This document shows positions 61,125-63,617 of a DNA stretch of 63,617 nucleotides, piece after piece. The position numbers and the translations under genes are program-made. This DNA comes from Roseburia sp. GTDB taxonomy: Bacteria; Bacillota; Clostridia; Lachnospirales; Lachnospiraceae. The notes below the pieces were generated by a model. It was not told the DNA's origin. It saw nothing but the letters and a program-made list of their open reading frames with translations, and searched no databases. How positions within the stretch are numbered: the stretch's first letter is position 1; every line of letters begins with the position of its first letter. The stretch lies in NCBI GenBank assembly GCA_023664725.1, contig JAMPFA010000001.1:386530-450146 (forward strand). The letters run 5' to 3'.

Positions 61125-62207
61125 TTATTTTTCTACAGCAGTTTCCCCTTCTTCCGGTGCAAGCAGCGCTTTCATACTTAAGCTGATCTTCTTATCCTCT
61201 TCGTTGAAATCTACGATCTGTGCTTCAATCTCCTGTCCTACAGACAAAACATCTGCCGGTTTTTCAATATGCTCTCTTGCGATCTGTGAAACATGTAACA
61301 GTGCGTCTACCCCCGGCGCCAGTTCCACAAATGCGCCGAAATCTGTCATGCGGGCAACTTTTCCTTTGATAACTGTCCCAACTGCAAAACGGTTGGCAGC
61401 GTCATTCCATGGATTGTCCTCAGGGAATTTCATGCTCAGTGCAATCTTGGTATCATTGATATCCTTGATAAACACCCGAACCACTTCATCTACTTTAAAC
61501 ACTTTTTTGGGGCTTTCCACTCTGCCCCAGGACATCTCAGAAATATGAAGCAGTCCGTCTGCTCCGCCCAAATCGATAAATGCACCAAAATCTGTCACAT
61601 TCTTCACAACGCCCTCTACCACATCTCCAACGCTGATCTTGGAAAATAACTCTTTCTGCAGTTCCGCTTTTCTTGCGAGTAAAATCTGCTTTCTGTCACC
61701 AATCACTCTTCTGCGGCGGGGATTGAATTCAGTGATCACAAACTCAATCTCCTGATCTTTATATTTGTTTAAATCTTTCTCGTATGTATCAGATACTAAA
61801 CTTGCAGGGATAAACACTCTGCTCTCCTCAATAACTACACTTAAGCCTCCTCCAAGAACCTGGGCAACTTTTGCCGTGAGCACTGTCTGGTTTTCAAAAG
61901 CCTCCTCCAATTTCTTGTTTCCTTTTTCTGCAGCAAGGCGCTTGTAGGAAAGAAGCACCTGTCCCTCTCCGTCATTTACTTTAACAACCTTTGCCTCCAT
62001 GGAATCACCGACAGAGACAACTGTAGTTAAATCAAGATTTGATTCATTGGTATATTCGTTACGTGTAATGATGCCATCCGACTTGTATCCGATATTTAAG
62101 ACGATCTCATCTGGTTTCACATCGATAACAGTTCCTTCGACCACCTCTCCGTTTCTTATTGTTTTAAATGATTCTTCCAGCATTTGTTCAAAGCTCATTT
62201 CTGACAT
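61125..62207 (-). CDS. S1 RNA-binding domain protein (ribosomal protein S1-like)
   Basis: The 360-residue product has four S1 repeats (about residues 17-88, 105-170, 187-255, 275-342), with the motifs GDVVEGVVKNVTDFGAFIDLGG and KGKVARMTDFGAFVELAPG. In Gram-positives such YpfD-like proteins may or may not bind the ribosome. aggagg 9 bases before ATG 62207 sets the start. It overlaps ispH by 20 bases in another frame. Confidence 0.93.
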   Translation of the reverse strand: MSEMSFEQMLEESFKTIRNGEVVEGTVIDVKPDEIVLNIGYKSDGIITRNEYTNESNLDLTTVVSVGDSMEAKVVKVNDGEGQVLLSYKRLAAEKGNKKLEEAFENQTVLTAKVAQVLGGGLSVVIEESRVFIPASLVSDTYEKDLNKYKDQEIEFVITEFNPRRRRVIGDRKQILLARKAELQKELFSKISVGDVVEGVVKNVTDFGAFIDLGGADGLLHISEMSWGRVESPKKVFKVDEVVRVFIKDINDTKIALSMKFPEDNPWNDAANRFAVGTVIKGKVARMTDFGAFVELAPGVDALLHVSQIAREHIEKPADVLSVGQEIEAQIVDFNEEDKKISLSMKALLAPEEGETAVEK

Positions 62208-63042
62208 TCTCTTGAACCTCCTCAATAATTTTGTTTGGGGTGGAAGCCCCTGCGGTAATACCTACGTTATCAATGGACCGTAACTTTTCTTTGTCCAAGT
62301 CATCAAGTGTCTGTATATAGTAAGTATTTTCACATTCTTTTTTGCATATTTCAAATAACTTCTGCGTGTTGGAACTCTGGCGTCCGCCAATGACGATCAT
62401 GGCATCTACTCTTCCGGCAATTTCCGCCGCTTCTTTCTGCCTGACCTCCGTAGCATTGCAGATAGTATTTAGAACAAGTATATCATAACCTTTTTTCTGA
62501 ATAATTTCAACTAATTCTTGAAATTTGTTGTAATTAAATGTCGTTTGAGACACAATACACACTTTTTCCTCGGGAGAAATGCAAAAATTTTCCGCTTCTT
62601 CCCTCGTTTGTAGTACCGTAATCCTATCTTTTGCAGACCACCCTTTAATCCCCTCCACTTCCGGGTGGGAATCATTTCCTATAATCAGGATATAATATCC
62701 CTCTCTGCTGTACTCTTCCACAATTTTATGGATTTTTAGCACAAAGGGGCAGGTTGCATCCACGATTTTAAATCCCAGCCCCTGTATCTTTTCTTTGATT
62801 TCCCTGGAAATCCCATGGGAACGGATGACAACTACACCTTTGGGCAGTTTTTCCAGTTCCTCTATCTCCAGAACTCCATGGACGCCTTTCTGCTCTAAAT
62901 CATTTACCACCTGTTCATTGTGGATGATGGGTCCGAATGTGTACACGGGCATCCGTTGGTTTTCCGCCTCCCGGTAGACCTCATCCACCGCCCGCTTTAC
63001 CCCGAAACAGAATCCGGCGCTCTCCGCCAATATTACATTCAT
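62188..63042 (-). CDS. ispH: 4-hydroxy-3-methylbut-2-enyl diphosphate reductase
   Basis: The 284-residue enzyme makes IPP and DMAPP at the end of the MEP pathway. The three cluster Cys are in AGFCFGVKRAV, VDATCPFV and NTICNATEVRQ. The catalytic Glu lies in the E-G-I-K-G-W segment region and the SNTQKL end is standard. In many Clostridia ispH and S1 are fused; here they are separate overlapping genes. Confidence 0.97.
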   Translation of the reverse strand: MNVILAESAGFCFGVKRAVDEVYREAENQRMPVYTFGPIIHNEQVVNDLEQKGVHGVLEIEELEKLPKGVVVIRSHGISREIKEKIQGLGFKIVDATCPFVLKIHKIVEEYSREGYYILIIGNDSHPEVEGIKGWSAKDRITVLQTREEAENFCISPEEKVCIVSQTTFNYNKFQELVEIIQKKGYDILVLNTICNATEVRQKEAAEIAGRVDAMIVIGGRQSSNTQKLFEICKKECENTYYIQTLDDLDKEKLRSIDNVGITAGASTPNKIIEEVQENVRNEL

Positions 63043-63617
63043 GATTTTTTCTCCTGATACCGTCTGCGGATATGTTCCACCACTTCTTCGATTCCCATAT
63101 CCGAGGAATCTACGAGCACGGCGTCCTCTGCCTGTTTTAAAGGTGATAATTCCCGGTGCATATCCCGGTAATCTCTCTCTTCTATCTCTTTTTCAATCTC
63201 CTTAAGATTGCAAACCACACCTTTTTCCATCAGCTCGTCAAACCGGCGTTTTGCCCTGGTAGCAGTGCTTGCGGTAAGATAAATTTTCAACTCGGCATCC
63301 GGCAGCACACAGGTCCCTATGTCCCTGCCATCCATGATCACGTCTGAGGTGGCTGCAAGTCCTTGCTGCAATGCCACCAGCTTCGCCCTGACTTCAGTAT
63401 AAATGCTGGTAGCGCTTGCCATATTGCCAACATCTTCCCTGCGGATTTGGTCGCTGACATTTTTTCCATTCAGCAGCACCTGCTGTTCCCCGTTTTCATA
63501 TCGGATAGAGATGTCTATTTTTTTACATGCCGATGAAATCTTTTCTTCCTCGGAAGCTTTTATTCCGTTTTCCAGAAAATATAGTCCCATGGCACGGTAC
63601 ATTGCCCCTGTATCCAC
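63039..63617 (-). CDS. cmk: Cytidylate kinase (N-terminus beyond window)
   Basis: The visible 192 residues begin DTGAMYRAMGLYFLENGI, directly after the P-loop, which lies outside the window. DGRDIGTCVLPDAELKIYLTAS and AKRRFDELMEKG are Cmk motifs. The enzyme phosphorylates CMP and dCMP. It overlaps ispH by 4 bases (ATGA). A frame starting at the edge with GTG is not the real start. Confidence 0.95.
   Translation of the reverse strand: MDTGAMYRAMGLYFLENGIKASEEEKISSACKKIDISIRYENGEQQVLLNGKNVSDQIRREDVGNMASATSIYTEVRAKLVALQQGLAATSDVIMDGRDIGTCVLPDAELKIYLTASTATRAKRRFDELMEKGVVCNLKEIEKEIEERDYRDMHRELSPLKQAEDAVLVDSSDMGIEEVVEHIRRRYQEKKS

Overview
The window looks like chromosomal DNA of an anaerobic, probably spore-forming Clostridia member (Bacillota), most likely Lachnospiraceae. 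The reasons are the rnfCDGEAB order of the ion-pumping Rnf complex, CIRCE control of groESL, the fakA/Asp23/recG/rpmB cluster, ytfJ-ytfI (gerW-type) and SpoIID-type sporulation genes, the RNase H-like YprB protein, a cmk-ispH-S1 cluster and strong AGGAGG ribosome sites. The lineage is inferred from gene content and order; no rRNA gene is present to confirm it. Most genes lie on the minus strand.

1-13.5 kb: a truncated YihY-type membrane protein, a SpoIID-family protein, a probable 6S RNA, ATP-type PEP carboxykinase, cytidine deaminase, citrate synthase, a small membrane protein, a CheY-like regulator paired with a CheX-like protein carrying MshEN-like repeats, threonine synthase, an AP2-like protein, and an L,D-transpeptidase. 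13.5-37.5 kb: housekeeping clusters: groESL with a CIRCE operator, a DUF2974 hydrolase, a Cof-type phosphatase, recG-fakA-asp23 divergent from rpmB, gerW/ytfI, Nudix, a class B PBP overlapping ftsW, U32 peptidase, zapA, ruvAB, a Gx-type transporter, a NusG-domain-II protein, miaB, and proB-fau-proA.

37.5-52.3 kb: an accessory stretch that looks richer in G+C. It starts after a 68-bp inverted repeat and holds a lipoprotein ApbE. It then holds a divergent regulatory unit. A two-component system (OmpR-type regulator plus histidine kinase) faces a five-gene operon. The operon encodes two paralogous lipoproteins (apparent propeller-like sensor part fused to a sugar-type solute-binding part), two MalF/MalG-type permeases and, unexpectedly, a HlyD-type adaptor; no ATPase is encoded. 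Four tandem 11-bp repeats sit at the operon promoter. This is the best candidate for an undescribed system. After it come a DHH phosphoesterase, a DUF4143 ATPase, a 142-bp multi-hairpin element and an M15 peptidase.

52.3-63.6 kb: a MATE transporter, the full Rnf operon, a YprB-type nuclease, CheR, and the cluster cmk(partial)-ispH-S1 protein. ApbE flavinylates RnfG and RnfD in known systems, so apbE and rnf in this window are probably functionally linked. Starts were adjusted where a ribosome binding site or promoter showed the longest frame to be wrong.
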